The notes: a model not told the origin generated them from the letters alone. A stretch of DNA of 64,000 bases from Janthinobacterium saanense (GCF_014200675.1 NZ_JACHCI010000022.1:32199-96198), one strand, 5' to 3'; positions 1 through 9,489 are shown, numbered from the stretch's first letter. Translations and numbers: made by a program.

Positions 1-3000
1 TTGAAGCGATCGACACCATCAAGAGTTCCAAGCTGGGCTTGAAGTCGGGCGCGGCAGCCCTGTACGAATTGCCGTGGTATATGATCATCGGCAACCCGGC
101 AGCCGGCAAGAGCAGCGCGATTTTGCATTCGGGCCTGCAATTTCCCTTCGCCGACGGCAAGATCGTGCAAGGCGTGGGCGGCACCCGCAACTGTGACTGG
201 TTTTTTACCACCGATGGCATCGTGCTCGACACGGCGGGCCGCTATTCGGTGGTCGACGAACACCGTGGCGAGTGGTTCGGCTTTCTCGACCTGCTGAAAA
301 AATACCGGCGCAAGGCGCCCATCAACGGCATCATCGTCGCCGTCAGCATTGCCGAACTGAGCGGCGATCCCGAGGCCGGCATGCAACTGGCGCGCAGCTT
401 GCGCAAGCGGGTGCAGGATGTGATCGAGCGCCTGGAAGTATTCGCGCCCCTGTATATCGTCTTCACCAAGGCCGACCTGATCGCCGGCTTCACGGAATTT
501 TTCGCCGATGCCGAGCGCAGCGAACGCGAGCGCGCCTGGGGCGCCACCATGCCCTATCAGCGCAAGTTGCCGACGCAGCAGCTGCTGACGTTTTTCGACC
601 AGAGTTTCGACGAGCTGCACGATGGCTTGACGGAACTGAGCCTGGCAAATATGGCGCATCGGCAACGCACGACCATGGCGCCCGGCGTGTTTACTTTTCC
701 ACTCGAATTTGCCGCCATCAAGAATTCCTTGCGCATTTTCATCGCCACCCTGTTCGAAGAAAATCCGTTTCAGTTCCAGCCCGTGTTCCGCGGCTTTTAT
801 CTGACCAGCGCCTTGCAGGAAGGCGAGCCCGTCAGCGCCTCGTCGCAGCAGGTGGCGCGCCGTTTCGACCTGGCTTTCGCGCCCGTCCCCACGCCAGCCG
901 GCCAGCGCCAGCACGGTTACTTTTTGCTCGACCTGTTTCGCAAGGTGATTTTTGCCGACAAGCATTTGGTGGCCAACTATGCCAGCCGGGCCAAGCAACG
1001 CTTCAAGTATGCCGTGTTTTTTGCCGCCACCGTGGCCCTGGGCGGCAGCCTGGGCGCCTGGAGCTGGTCTTACCTGGGCAACCGGCAACTGGTGGCCAAT
1101 GTCGAGGCCGACCTGAACAAGGTGGTGCGGCTGCAAGACCAGCGCCTGGACCTGCAATCGCGGCTCGAAGCGCTGGAAATCTTGCAGGACCGCATAGAGC
1201 AGCTGGAGGCTTACCGCACGCAGCGTCCCTGGTCCTTGCGCATGGGCTTGTATCAGGGCGATTTGCTCGAACGCAAGCTGCGCGAAGAATATTTCAATGG
1301 CGCCCGGCATGTGATGCTCGAACCGGTGGTGGCGGGACTGGAAGGCTTGCTGGCGGAAATGAATGGCAGCGCCGACCAGTTGCAGCCGGCTTCGCGCACG
1401 CCCGAGGCAGCGCGCCCGGCGACAGGCGCTACATATCAGGCGGCGTCGCCGACCAACGTGGAAGATGGCTACAACGCGCTGAAAACCTATCTGATGCTGG
1501 CCGATAAAACGCATGCCGAAAGCAGCCATCTGAACGACCAGATGACGCGTTTCTGGCGTGGCTGGCTGGAAGGCAACCGGGGCGCCATGCCGCGCGAGCA
1601 GATGATACGCAGCGCCGAGCGGCTGATGACGTTTTACCTGGCGCAGGTGAACGACCCGTCGTGGCCGCGCATCACGCAAAAGCTGGCGCTGGTCGACCAG
1701 GCGCGTGAAAACCTGCGCCGCGTGGTGCGCGGCATGCCGGCCCGCGAGCGCGTGTACGCCGACATCAAGGCGCGCGCCTCGACCCGGTTTCCCGGCGTGA
1801 CGGTGGCGCGCATCGTCGGCGAACAGGACCAGGCGCTGCTGGCCGGCAGTCATGCGATTTCCGGCGCCTTCACGCGCCAGGCCTGGGAGAAATTTGTCGA
1901 GGGCGCCTTCCGCGACGCCGCCAACCGCGAACTGCAAAGCGCCGACTGGGTCTTGAAAAGCGCGTCGACCGACGACCTGACCCTGGAAGGCAGTCCGGAA
2001 CAGATCGAGAAAAACCTGGTGGCGCTGTACAAGGCCGACTATGCGCGCGAATGGCAAAAATTCGTGCAGGGCGTGGCCATCGCCGACCTGAAAGGTTTTG
2101 ACGGCGCGGTGCAGGCGATGAACCGGCTGGGCGACCCGCAATCGTCGCCGATCGCCAAGCTGCTGACGACGATATACCAGGAAACCTCGTGGGACAATCC
2201 GGCCCTGCAGAATGCGGAACTGCGCAAGGCCGAGCGGGGCATCATCGCCTGGTTCAAGGAAACCGTGCTGCGCCGCGCGCCATCGCAGCTGACCTCGAAT
2301 CCCGGCCTGAACGCGCAGATCGATCCGGCGCGCCTGGATAAACCGATGGGACCAGTGGGCCGCGAATTTGCCGGCGTGGGCAAGCTGGTGGCCGCGCAAG
2401 GGCAGGACGCTTCCTTGATGCGTTCTTACCTGGAAGCGTTGTCGAAACTGCGCAGCCGCTTGAACCAGCTGAAAAACCAGGGCGATGCGGGGCCGGGCGC
2501 CAAGCAGTTCATGCAGCAGACGCTGGAAGGCGCCGGCTCGGAGCTGGCCGACGCCTTGAAACTGGTCGACGAGCAGATGTTGACGGGCATGAGCGACGCA
2601 CAAAAACTGGCCATCCGTCCCATCCTGGTACGCCCGCTGACGCAGACCTTTGCCGTCATCGTGGCGCCGGCCGAACTGGAAGTGAACAAGACCTGGACGG
2701 CGCAGGTGTATGAACCGTTCCAGCGTTCGCTGGCAAATAAATATCCGTTTGCGCCCACGGCGCGCATCGAGGCCAGCAATCTGGAAATTGGCCAGTTCTT
2801 CGGTCCGGAAGGCCTGGTGGCGAAATTCGTCACCACCTCGATGGGTCCGCTGGTGGTGCGGCGCGGCGACATGCTGGCGCCGCGCACCTGGGCCGACATG
2901 GGCATCAATCTGTCGCCGCAGATGGTGGCGCGTTTTCCCGGCTGGATAGCGCCGCTGGGCGCGGGCGGCGTGGCGGCCACTTCCAGCGCGGCGCAAACCG

Positions 3001-3455
3001 TGTTCCAGATACTGCCGTCGCCGGCGCCCGGCACGCTGGAATACACGGTGGAAGTCGACGGCCAGCAGCTACGCTACCGCAACACGCCGGCGCAGTGGAC
3101 GAATATGGTACACCCGAGTGCGCAGGGCGCTGCCGGTGCCAGAATTACTGCCGTGACCTTCGACGGCCGCACGGTGGAACTGTTCAACGAAGCGGGCCAG
3201 TTCGGCCTGAAGCGCATGATCGACGCGGCCGCCAAGAAGCGCAAGGACGGCGGCGTGTTTGAATTACGCTGGTCGCGCGGCGAGGTCGTCGTGGCGCTGG
3301 ACCTGAAGATCACCAGCAGCGCCGAAACCACGGGGGCGGGCGCCGACACGGTGGTGCAGGAACAGGGCTTTCGCGGCATGAAGCTGCCGGAAACCATCGT
3401 CGGCGGCGCCCCTGCGCCGGCCATCGCAGTCGCTGCAGCAGGGGAGGCAAAATGA
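1..3455 (+). CDS. tssM: T6SS membrane-complex protein TssM (IcmF), 5' partial
   Basis: Inner-membrane core subunit of the T6SS trans-envelope complex, partner of TssL and TssJ. The reading frame is open from base 3 with no start codon in view, so the gene begins left of the window and the N-terminal membrane segments are missing. Visible parts: a P-loop GNPAAGKSS at about nt 90-116, a hydrophobic membrane segment near nt 1008-1080, and a long periplasmic region ending in the IcmF C-terminal domain. About 1150 residues are visible, which fits a 1200-1300-residue family member. The TTG at 39 is only an internal codon. The stop overlaps the tagF start (ATGA), so the two are translationally coupled. 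Identification is firm from the P-loop context and the neighbours. Confidence 0.95.
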   Translation, partial: EAIDTIKSSKLGLKSGAAALYELPWYMIIGNPAAGKSSAILHSGLQFPFADGKIVQGVGGTRNCDWFFTTDGIVLDTAGRYSVVDEHRGEWFGFLDLLKKYRRKAPINGIIVAVSIAELSGDPEAGMQLARSLRKRVQDVIERLEVFAPLYIVFTKADLIAGFTEFFADAERSERERAWGATMPYQRKLPTQQLLTFFDQSFDELHDGLTELSLANMAHRQRTTMAPGVFTFPLEFAAIKNSLRIFIATLFEENPFQFQPVFRGFYLTSALQEGEPVSASSQQVARRFDLAFAPVPTPAGQRQHGYFLLDLFRKVIFADKHLVANYASRAKQRFKYAVFFAATVALGGSLGAWSWSYLGNRQLVANVEADLNKVVRLQDQRLDLQSRLEALEILQDRIEQLEAYRTQRPWSLRMGLYQGDLLERKLREEYFNGARHVMLEPVVAGLEGLLAEMNGSADQLQPASRTPEAARPATGATYQAASPTNVEDGYNALKTYLMLADKTHAESSHLNDQMTRFWRGWLEGNRGAMPREQMIRSAERLMTFYLAQVNDPSWPRITQKLALVDQARENLRRVVRGMPARERVYADIKARASTRFPGVTVARIVGEQDQALLAGSHAISGAFTRQAWEKFVEGAFRDAANRELQSADWVLKSASTDDLTLEGSPEQIEKNLVALYKADYAREWQKFVQGVAIADLKGFDGAVQAMNRLGDPQSSPIAKLLTTIYQETSWDNPALQNAELRKAERGIIAWFKETVLRRAPSQLTSNPGLNAQIDPARLDKPMGPVGREFAGVGKLVAAQGQDASLMRSYLEALSKLRSRLNQLKNQGDAGPGAKQFMQQTLEGAGSELADALKLVDEQMLTGMSDAQKLAIRPILVRPLTQTFAVIVAPAELEVNKTWTAQVYEPFQRSLANKYPFAPTARIEASNLEIGQFFGPEGLVAKFVTTSMGPLVVRRGDMLAPRTWADMGINLSPQMVARFPGWIAPLGAGGVAATSSAAQTVFQILPSPAPGTLEYTVEVDGQQLRYRNTPAQWTNMVHPSAQGAAGARITAVTFDGRTVELFNEAGQFGLKRMIDAAAKKRKDGGVFELRWSRGEVVVALDLKITSSAETTGAGADTVVQEQGFRGMKLPETIVGGAPAPAIAVAAAGEAK

Positions 3456-4432
3456 CGCGGCCACCACAGCAGGTGCGTCTCGGCTACTTCGGCAAGATCC
3501 CCGCGCGCGGTGATTTCATCAAGGCGGCCGACAACCACGCGCTGGTGCAATTGCTCGACGACTGGCTGGCGCAAGTGATGAATGCGCTGACGGCCGCGCC
3601 ACGCTGGAAACTCAATTACGACGCCTTGCCGCCGCTGCGTTTTGCCTTTGTCGGCACGCGCAGCCGGCGCGCCATCGCCGGCCGCATCGAAGCGAGCAGC
3701 GACCAGTCGCAGCGCCGCTTTCCCTTCATGGCCATGAGCGCGCTGGAAATCGATGACGCCGACAGCTTCGTGGTGTGCAGCCCGCTGGTGCTATCGCCTT
3801 TGTGGAGCAGTTGCGAGCGTCTGTCGGCGGGCATCCTGGCCAGCACCGAGCCGGCGCCGGCATTGCTGGCGCTGGCCGGCAATGTGGTGGAAATCGATCC
3901 CGGCGCCGCCTGCCACGCGGCGCAACTGGCCGGCTTTTTGCAAACGCATACGCTGCGCGAGCTGCAAGCGATGCTGGCCTCGCCGGCCTTTCCCGTGACG
4001 GTGCGCGAATTGCTGCTGGGGCTGGGACTGCTGCTGCGCCCGGTGCGCCGCAGCGGCCGTCCACGCCTGGAAAAAAGCCTGGTGCTGCCGCTGCCGCGTG
4101 ATGAACAGCAGCGCGAGCTGGTCGCCAGTTTCTGGCTGCATCTGATCACGCCCTTTTTGCGCCAGGGCGAATTCGAGCTGGCGCTGTTTTTTGCCCATGT
4201 CGATGAAGCGCCGGTGCTGGTGATCGGCTTTTGCGGCGCCGATCCGCATACCCTGCGCGCGCTGATCGACCCGCAGGCGGCCAGTGAACGCCTGATCGTG
4301 TTCGACCAGCTGGACTGGGTCGATGGCCAGCTGGAGCAGGATGCGGCCCTGCGCCGTTTGTCATCCTGTCTGCAGCAGGAGCAGCTGTCGCTGCGCTCGG
4401 CCTGCGCCATGTTTACCGACGCTTTTGCCTGA
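3452..4432 (+). CDS. tagF: T6SS-associated protein TagF (ImpM/SciT family)
   Basis: Cytoplasmic accessory protein. In species that have been studied, TagF acts as a post-translational negative regulator of T6SS assembly, sometimes through Fha. The start of the 326-residue protein shows the family signature: GYFGKIPARGDFI near residue 10, then an alpha/beta domain with RFPFMAMSALE near residue 90. It overlaps the tssM stop by four bases. No PpkA, PppA or Fha gene is visible in the window, so the post-translational circuit it normally belongs to would have to lie left of the edge or elsewhere. The C-terminal half is less conserved in this family, and no catalytic motif was recognised in it. Confidence 0.88.
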   Translation: MTRPPQQVRLGYFGKIPARGDFIKAADNHALVQLLDDWLAQVMNALTAAPRWKLNYDALPPLRFAFVGTRSRRAIAGRIEASSDQSQRRFPFMAMSALEIDDADSFVVCSPLVLSPLWSSCERLSAGILASTEPAPALLALAGNVVEIDPGAACHAAQLAGFLQTHTLRELQAMLASPAFPVTVRELLLGLGLLLRPVRRSGRPRLEKSLVLPLPRDEQQRELVASFWLHLITPFLRQGEFELALFFAHVDEAPVLVIGFCGADPHTLRALIDPQAASERLIVFDQLDWVDGQLEQDAALRRLSSCLQQEQLSLRSACAMFTDAFA

Positions 4433-4441
4433 AGGATGATG

Positions 4442-5218
4442 ATGAAATCCCTGATTCTTCCCATGCTCCTGTCTTTACCCTGGACACTGGCCTGCGCGCA
4501 AGCGCCGGCGCCCGTGACACCCTTGCCGGGTCAAATCCTGGTGACGGGCACCCTGGCCGATGAAGCGTCCAAGGCGGCCGTGCTGGCGCGCCTGCGCGAG
4601 CTGTATGGGGCTGAGCGGGTGGTCGACCAGATCGCCATCGGCAACGTGGCCGTGCCGGCCAACTGGAACGCCTATGTGCAAAAGCTGATCACGCCCAACC
4701 TGAAGCTGATTTCACGCGGGCAGATCAGCATCGCCGGCAGTAACGTCAGCGTGCGCGGCGAGGTGGCCAACGAGGCCCAGCGCCAGCAGATCGCCAGCGA
4801 CATCGCCACCAGCCTCAATCCCACCTACGTCGTCAACAACGGCTTGCGCGTCAGCGCCTCGGAGCAGGGGCTGCTGGACACAGCCCTGGACAAGCGCATC
4901 GTGGAATTTGACAGCGGCCAGGCCAGCATCACGCCGGCCGGGCTGGCCATCCTTGACGAGATGGCGGCCGTGATGCAAAAGCTCAAGGAGCGCAAGGTGG
5001 AGGTGATCGGGCACACGGACAATACCGGCCTGCGCACCAGCAACCTGGCCCTGAGCCAGGCACGCGCCGAAGCCGTGCGCACCTATCTGGCGACGAAGGG
5101 CATCAAGCCGGAGATGCTGATCGCGTCCGGCCAGGGCCCGGACCGTCCGGTGGCGGCCAATACCACCGCCGATGGCCGGGCGCGCAACCGGCGCATCGAG
5201 TTCAGGATTGCCCAATAA
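4442..5218 (+). CDS. OmpA-family periplasmic/outer-membrane protein of the T6SS cluster
   Basis: The 258-residue protein has an N-terminal signal peptide (MKSLILPMLLSLPWTLACAQA), a BON-like middle (about residues 30-130) and a C-terminal OmpA peptidoglycan-binding domain with VIGHTDNTGLRTSNLALSQA near residue 185 and a closing GRARNRRIEF. Three ATG codons run in series (4436, 4439, 4442). GAAGGA at 4431-4436 gives good spacing only for 4442, so that start was chosen. It follows tagF by a few bases in the same run as tssM. OmpA-like proteins in T6SS loci (TagL-like or TssL-fused) anchor the apparatus to the cell wall, and TssL here lacks such a domain. That role is inferred from domain and position. 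Confidence 0.85.
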   Translation: MKSLILPMLLSLPWTLACAQAPAPVTPLPGQILVTGTLADEASKAAVLARLRELYGAERVVDQIAIGNVAVPANWNAYVQKLITPNLKLISRGQISIAGSNVSVRGEVANEAQRQQIASDIATSLNPTYVVNNGLRVSASEQGLLDTALDKRIVEFDSGQASITPAGLAILDEMAAVMQKLKERKVEVIGHTDNTGLRTSNLALSQARAEAVRTYLATKGIKPEMLIASGQGPDRPVAANTTADGRARNRRIEFRIAQ

Positions 5219-5233
5219 AGAGGGGGCTCAGAT

Positions 5234-6025
5234 TCAAGGTAAAGTGATCGTCAGGTGCGCCGGGCTGGGCGCCAGCTTTACCAGGTCGGCGTACGCGGCC
5301 AGGGTGGTTTGCGTGCTGCCCGTCAAATGGGTTTTCAGGCCCAGGTAGGCGCAGATGGCCAGCAGCGCGAAGACACTGGTGAGCGCCCACAGCGGCACGT
5401 CGCTGCGGCGTTTGTTGACCACCTGGTCGGGACGGTCGGCGCGTGGCGCGAAGCCACGGCTCTTGCCCTTGATGTGGGCGATTTCATCGCCCAGGCGACC
5501 CGTCAGATAGCTGAGTTTTTCACTGCCCTCGCTGGCATATTTGCCCTGGAAGCCCAATAGCAAGCACATATGAAAAACCTGCAGCGCCTGCACCCGCATG
5601 GCGCCCTTGCCGCGCAGGGCGTCGAGGCGGTCGAAGAAATGTTCGCCGGCCAGCTGGTCGCCAAAGATCAGCAGCTGCAGCGGACGCCGTTCCCACTGTT
5701 TGCGGATGGTGAATGGCGAGGCCAGGATGATTTCATCGACGGCCGCGCAAAACGCATATTTGGCAGCCTCGATATCGTCGCCATCGGCGCGGATCTTTTT
5801 TGCCTCGCGGCTGAAGTCCTCGAGGAAGGCGGTGATCCTGTCCATGAAACCCTGTTCATCGCCGGGCGCCGAACCATGCTTGAGCATGAACAGCATGTAA
5901 AAACCTTCATGCATCAGGTCCAGCAGGGCGCTGCCGGTTTGACGCGTGGCGCCTGCATTGGCAGGGGCGCCGCCGCGCCCGCCCAGCAGCGATGGCGCGG
6001 CGCGCCGTTCGATGAGCTGGCTCAT
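5234..6025 (-). CDS. tssL: T6SS inner-membrane protein TssL (DotU/IcmH), short form
   Basis: Membrane-complex subunit that binds TssM and recruits the baseplate through TssK. The 263-residue protein has a low-complexity N-terminus, the DotU cytoplasmic domain (residues about 30-200, including AKYAFCAAVDEIILASPF and FFDRLDALRG) and one C-terminal membrane helix (WALTSVFALLAICAYLGL, about 220-238). It stops soon after the helix, so it lacks the fused peptidoglycan-binding domain of extended TssL proteins; the OmpA-like gene at 4442 may supply it. The start overlaps the tssK stop (5'-ATGA on the minus strand). It converges on the OmpA-like gene across only 15 bases. Confidence 0.94.
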   Translation of the reverse strand: MSQLIERRAAPSLLGGRGGAPANAGATRQTGSALLDLMHEGFYMLFMLKHGSAPGDEQGFMDRITAFLEDFSREAKKIRADGDDIEAAKYAFCAAVDEIILASPFTIRKQWERRPLQLLIFGDQLAGEHFFDRLDALRGKGAMRVQALQVFHMCLLLGFQGKYASEGSEKLSYLTGRLGDEIAHIKGKSRGFAPRADRPDQVVNKRRSDVPLWALTSVFALLAICAYLGLKTHLTGSTQTTLAAYADLVKLAPSPAHLTITLP

Positions 6026-7398
6026 GCTGTCACCGCGATCAGTTCAAGTTGTAAATCGCGTATGCCGGCTGGCACATACACCGAAATCGATTGCGCCTTG
6101 AGCATCTGCTCGTACAGCAGACCCCGGTTTTCAATCGCAAAATAATAGGTATCGGGCCGCACGGGGATGGCGGCCGGCACTTGCGGCGCGTGCGACAGCT
6201 TCACGCCGGGCATGGCCGACAGCACGCATTTGTCCACGTCATCTGGCGCGCCCACTTTTACGCGCAGCGGCACGATTTCCACCAGCTCGATGGCCGGCAT
6301 GGCGGCGCGGATGGCCAGGTACAAGGTGGTGTGCTGGTCGATCTTGCCCGAATCGAGTTTGCCCAGGTGATAAGACGGTTTGTCTTCCAGCAGGGCGATG
6401 GAAAAATACTTGGACGAGATCACCGTGTCGACCAGTTCGCGGATGATGCCGTCGATGGCGGCAAAGCAGGGACCAGGTTGTGCATGGTCGTAGGCGGGCA
6501 GGCTGGCCAGCGTGTAGTGCTTGGAGTAGCTGAGCAGGCCACCGGCCAATGCCAGCAGCGCTTCGTACAGGCGCTCAGGGTGCAGCGCAGGGTGGCGCGC
6601 GTAGTGCATCAAGCCGGCGGCGGCCGTGCTGATCGTATGCAGCAGCCAGAATGAGGACACATCGCCCGAGCGGAATTCGATCACGTTGCGGCTCGGTTCG
6701 CGGTGGTGTCCATGCAGGGCGTCGACCTTGGCTTGCAGCGCGTCGAGCAGGCGTTCGAGCAAACCATGCAGGCGCGGCGCACCGGCGATCGCCAGGATGG
6801 GCGGCATGAAGGACGGCACGGCTTCGAAGCCACCCGACACCGTGCGCCGCAGCGTGATCAGCGGCAAACAATCGTAGGAGCCGCGCGACTCGCTATCGGG
6901 TATCAGACGCAGGTTTTTCTTCAGATAGGCCACGTCGGCCACGGCCGATTCGGTAAACAAGTCGGGCGTGGCGCGCAGGGTATGGACAAAGCGGGTGTGG
7001 GCTGGCGCGTCGCCCGCTTGCGGCGAATTTTGCGGCGAATAATTAGCGCCTTCGCGGTTCACGGCTGGCAGCGCCGCGTAATACGTCACTTCCTGCATCG
7101 CTGGCGGCAGTGCCGACAGGTCCACCGCTGGCGGCAGGGCGTCGCCGCCTGGCGCACCGTCACCGGCTGCATCGAACACTTCACCGTCGCGGAAAATCGC
7201 CGACAGCGCGTGCAGGCGCAAGGTATTGGTTTTCAGCGCTTCCGTATCCCATTCCATGTGCGCCACGCCCCACAGATAAGGGTGCAGGGCGCTGGCCGTA
7301 TGGTGCAGCCGCGCTTCGTGATACTGATCCTGGCGCTGGAAATGCTGGGGCCGCAAAAACAGGCCCTCGCCCCACAGGACTTTCGCTGCCATGCTCAT
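6022..7398 (-). CDS. tssK: T6SS baseplate protein TssK
   Basis: Connects the baseplate to the TssJLM membrane complex. The 458-residue protein opens with the strongly conserved KVLWGEGLFLRPQHFQRQD and ends with QSISVYVPAGIRDLQLELIAV. The open frame runs on upstream to 8082, but that extension lies over tssJ and has no family similarity. The start was set at 7398, where GGGAGAA lies seven bases upstream of ATG and the conserved N-terminus begins. It is followed by tssL with a four-base overlap and preceded by tssJ after a 44-base gap, forming a tssJ-tssK-tssL operon. Confidence 0.96.
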   Translation of the reverse strand: MSMAAKVLWGEGLFLRPQHFQRQDQYHEARLHHTASALHPYLWGVAHMEWDTEALKTNTLRLHALSAIFRDGEVFDAAGDGAPGGDALPPAVDLSALPPAMQEVTYYAALPAVNREGANYSPQNSPQAGDAPAHTRFVHTLRATPDLFTESAVADVAYLKKNLRLIPDSESRGSYDCLPLITLRRTVSGGFEAVPSFMPPILAIAGAPRLHGLLERLLDALQAKVDALHGHHREPSRNVIEFRSGDVSSFWLLHTISTAAAGLMHYARHPALHPERLYEALLALAGGLLSYSKHYTLASLPAYDHAQPGPCFAAIDGIIRELVDTVISSKYFSIALLEDKPSYHLGKLDSGKIDQHTTLYLAIRAAMPAIELVEIVPLRVKVGAPDDVDKCVLSAMPGVKLSHAPQVPAAIPVRPDTYYFAIENRGLLYEQMLKAQSISVYVPAGIRDLQLELIAVTA

Positions 7399-7442
7399 AC
7401 TATTCTCCCTGGATGACTGCTTGATCTGGACTACTATTACTG

Positions 7443-8033
7443 TCACTCGCAGCGCACTGCCGACAAGGCTGCGCCACCGTCCGTGCTGATGGCGCAGGCA
7501 TGCAGGCCCACCGTGATGCCGCTGCGTTCCGCTTCGGCCGCGCCGAAGGTGGCGCGCCAGCGCTGCGGGGCCGGTGCGCGGAACAGCGCCACGACGCCGA
7601 TGAAATACGCTTCCTTGCTGACTTTTTCCTGGACTTCGTAGCGCTGACCGGGTACCAGCAGCACTTCCTTGACTTCCATCAGGTCGGCGCCCAGCACCTG
7701 TTTTTCTTTTTCTGCATCGAGAAAACTGTCGTACGGCGCTTGTTCGAAAGTGCTCTTCTGGCGCAGTTTGTAAATGCGCGCCACCAGCGCCAGCGGCCGG
7801 CCTTGCGGGTCTGTGTTCAGGCGCTGGCCCGCATGCAGGCGGATGCTGACCGTGCGCGGCGGTTTTTGCGCGTCCGGCAGTTCCGGTGGCGGCGGTGGTT
7901 TGCTGATGCCCGCCATCTGGAGTGCTGTGCTGGCCAGGCTGCCGATGGCGCCGCCCGCGCAGCCGGCCAGCAGCAAGGGAATCAGTAAAATCGCGCTGCA
8001 AGTGCGCCAAGGGGAAGGGTGGGAAACAGGCAT
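7443..8033 (-). CDS. tssJ: T6SS outer-membrane lipoprotein TssJ
   Basis: Outer-membrane-anchored partner of TssM. The 196-residue protein has a signal peptide with a clear lipobox (LLLAGC) near residue 25, a Pro-rich linker, and the TssJ beta-sandwich (VSIRLHAGQRLNTDPQGRPL... VARIYKL... FEQAPYDSFLDAEKEKQVLG). The start at 8033 was preferred to the ATG at 8072 because it gives a normal-length signal peptide and has AAAGG upstream; the longer form adds 13 residues with no ribosome binding site. First gene of the minus-strand tssJKL operon. Confidence 0.92.
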   Translation of the reverse strand: MPVSHPSPWRTCSAILLIPLLLAGCAGGAIGSLASTALQMAGISKPPPPPELPDAQKPPRTVSIRLHAGQRLNTDPQGRPLALVARIYKLRQKSTFEQAPYDSFLDAEKEKQVLGADLMEVKEVLLVPGQRYEVQEKVSKEAYFIGVVALFRAPAPQRWRATFGAAEAERSGITVGLHACAISTDGGAALSAVRCE

Positions 8034-8302
8034 GGCGGCTTGGCCTTTGCAGAAAGAAAGTCGTGCTGCCATTTAAACGCATGCCGCTGCAAGCTACTTG
8101 CGCTGAGACAAAAGCCGCCTGCGATCCTTGCTATTACTGCGCCAGATCAGGTTTGTCATACTTAGACTAGGCTGTTGAGTGGAACTTCTTCTTTGCTGAT
8201 CATCCTCAACTTGGCAAAAATCAGCGCAGTTAATAATGGCCCTCACCACGACGCGGCCCATCTTTCCTAGCGGTAGCGTCCTCCACGTGAAGGAATGGAC
8301 AG
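8034..8302. promoter_or_regulatory. Divergent intergenic region between the two T6SS operons
   Basis: These 269 bases separate tssJ (leftward) from the TPR lipoprotein operon (rightward), so both promoters should be here. On the plus strand TTGGCA at 8211-8216 lies 15 bases before AATAAT at 8232-8237, a weak promoter-like pair with short spacing. No convincing sigma-54 element or inverted repeat was seen. Confidence 0.35.
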
Positions 8303-8914
8303 ATGAAGCCAGTCGCCCGCTTGCCCCGTAGCATGACCTCGATGTTGCCCCGCCTTGCCTGTCTGGCCGGCGCCCTGGTGCTGACCGCCTGTACCACGCC
8401 GGCCGCGCAGGCGCCCAAGCCGGCTCCCGTGCCCACCCTGGCGCAAATGCTGAGCGAAGCCGATGCGGCGGTCCGGGCCGGCCAGTACGACAAGGCGCAA
8501 GCCCTGCTCAAAGGTAGCGGCACGGCGTATCCGTCGGATAAGGCGCCGTGGCTGCAGATGGCGCAAATGAAGTTTGACCGCGCCCACTACGGCGACGCGA
8601 TCGTCGATGCGCTGGAAGCCCTGGAGCGTGATCCCGAGGACAAGGTCGCCAACAGCATCGTCGCCGTCAGTGGCTTGCGCTTGTCTGGCAAGGCCCTGGC
8701 TGACCTGTCGCGGCAAAACAATTTGAATGGTTCCTTGCGTTCGGAAGCGCAGGAACTGGCCAAGCTGCTGCGCGCCAGCATCGGCGAAGACGTGCTGCTG
8801 CCATCGGCCAAGCGTCCGGCAGCGCCAGCGGTAAAACGCCCTGCAGCGGCCGCGCCAGCGGCAAAAGGCGCGCCCACACAGGGTGCGGCCGATCCGTTCA
8901 GCGGCCTGAAATAG
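8303..8914 (+). CDS. TPR-like lipoprotein heading the tssB operon
   Basis: The 203-residue protein has a signal peptide ending in a lipobox (LVLTAC, about residue 30), then two TPR-like helical repeats (residues about 45-125: AAVRAGQYDKAQALLKG, APWLQMAQMKFDRAHYGDA), and a tail rich in Ala, Pro and Lys. AAGGA lies upstream of the ATG. It is the first gene of the tssB-tssC-hcp-tssE-tssH-tssA run. Similar TPR lipoproteins precede tssB in other betaproteobacterial T6SS loci, but I cannot assign a defined role; assembly or cell-wall attachment is an inference. Confidence 0.8.
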   Translation: MKPVARLPRSMTSMLPRLACLAGALVLTACTTPAAQAPKPAPVPTLAQMLSEADAAVRAGQYDKAQALLKGSGTAYPSDKAPWLQMAQMKFDRAHYGDAIVDALEALERDPEDKVANSIVAVSGLRLSGKALADLSRQNNLNGSLRSEAQELAKLLRASIGEDVLLPSAKRPAAPAVKRPAAAAPAAKGAPTQGAADPFSGLK

Positions 8915-8978
8915 GCGGCCGCTTGCGTGTCTGGCGCCCGTGCTGCGCCCTCTCTATCTACTTTGCGAAGGAAACGAT

Positions 8979-9488
8979 ATGCCCAAGTCTGAAAGTGTGC
9001 AGAAGCGCCTGCAAAAGATCCGTGCGCCGCGCGTGCAAATGACGTATGACGTCGAAATCGGCGACGCGATTGAAAACAAGGAATTGCCCTTTGTGGTGGG
9101 TGTGCTGGGCGACTTTGGCGGTAATCCGGATAGCGAGAAGAAGCGCCTGAAAGACCGCAAGTTCGTCGCCATCGATCAGGATAATTTCGATGAAGTGCTC
9201 GCTGGCGTCGAGCCGGTGGCCCGCTTCGCCGTGCAGAACCGCTTTAGCGCGGCAGGCGGCAATTTTCCGGTGGAGCTGCACTTTCGCACGATGGCCGATT
9301 TCCGCCCCGAATCGGTGGTGCAGCAGGTCGAGCCCTTACGCAAGTTGTTAGACGCGCGCACCAAGCTGGCCGACCTGCGCAACAAGCTGGCCGGTAACGA
9401 CAAACTGGAAGACTTGCTGACGGAGGTGCTCAACAACACCGACAGCCTGGCGACCTTGCAGCCTTTGCTGCCTGTGCAGGAGGATTGA
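8979..9488 (+). CDS. tssB: T6SS sheath small subunit TssB (VipA)
   Basis: Forms the contractile sheath with TssC around the Hcp tube. The 169-residue protein shows the family features: SVQKRLQKIRAPRVQMTYDV near the N-terminus, ELPFVVGVLGDFGG near residue 35, and a C-terminal helix with LRNKLAGNDKLEDLLTEVL. An in-frame codon at 8940 would add 13 unrelated residues; GAAGGAAA at 8967-8974 sets the start at 8979. One base separates its stop from the tssC start. Confidence 0.96.
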   Translation: MPKSESVQKRLQKIRAPRVQMTYDVEIGDAIENKELPFVVGVLGDFGGNPDSEKKRLKDRKFVAIDQDNFDEVLAGVEPVARFAVQNRFSAAGGNFPVELHFRTMADFRPESVVQQVEPLRKLLDARTKLADLRNKLAGNDKLEDLLTEVLNNTDSLATLQPLLPVQED

Positions 9489-9489
9489 G

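Noticed and set aside
272..1507. 411-residue plus-strand open frame inside tssM
   Set aside because: It is Arg/Ala-rich out-of-frame sequence in a high-GC gene, with no family features; tssM is certain here.
7399..8082. In-frame N-terminal extension of tssK covering tssJ
   Set aside because: The real TssK N-terminus begins at 7398 with a good ribosome binding site, and the extension lies over the clear tssJ gene.
8034..8302. Sigma-54 promoter at TTGGCA near 8211
   Set aside because: The GG to GC distance is 9 or 11 bases, not the required 10, and no enhancer-binding protein gene is nearby.
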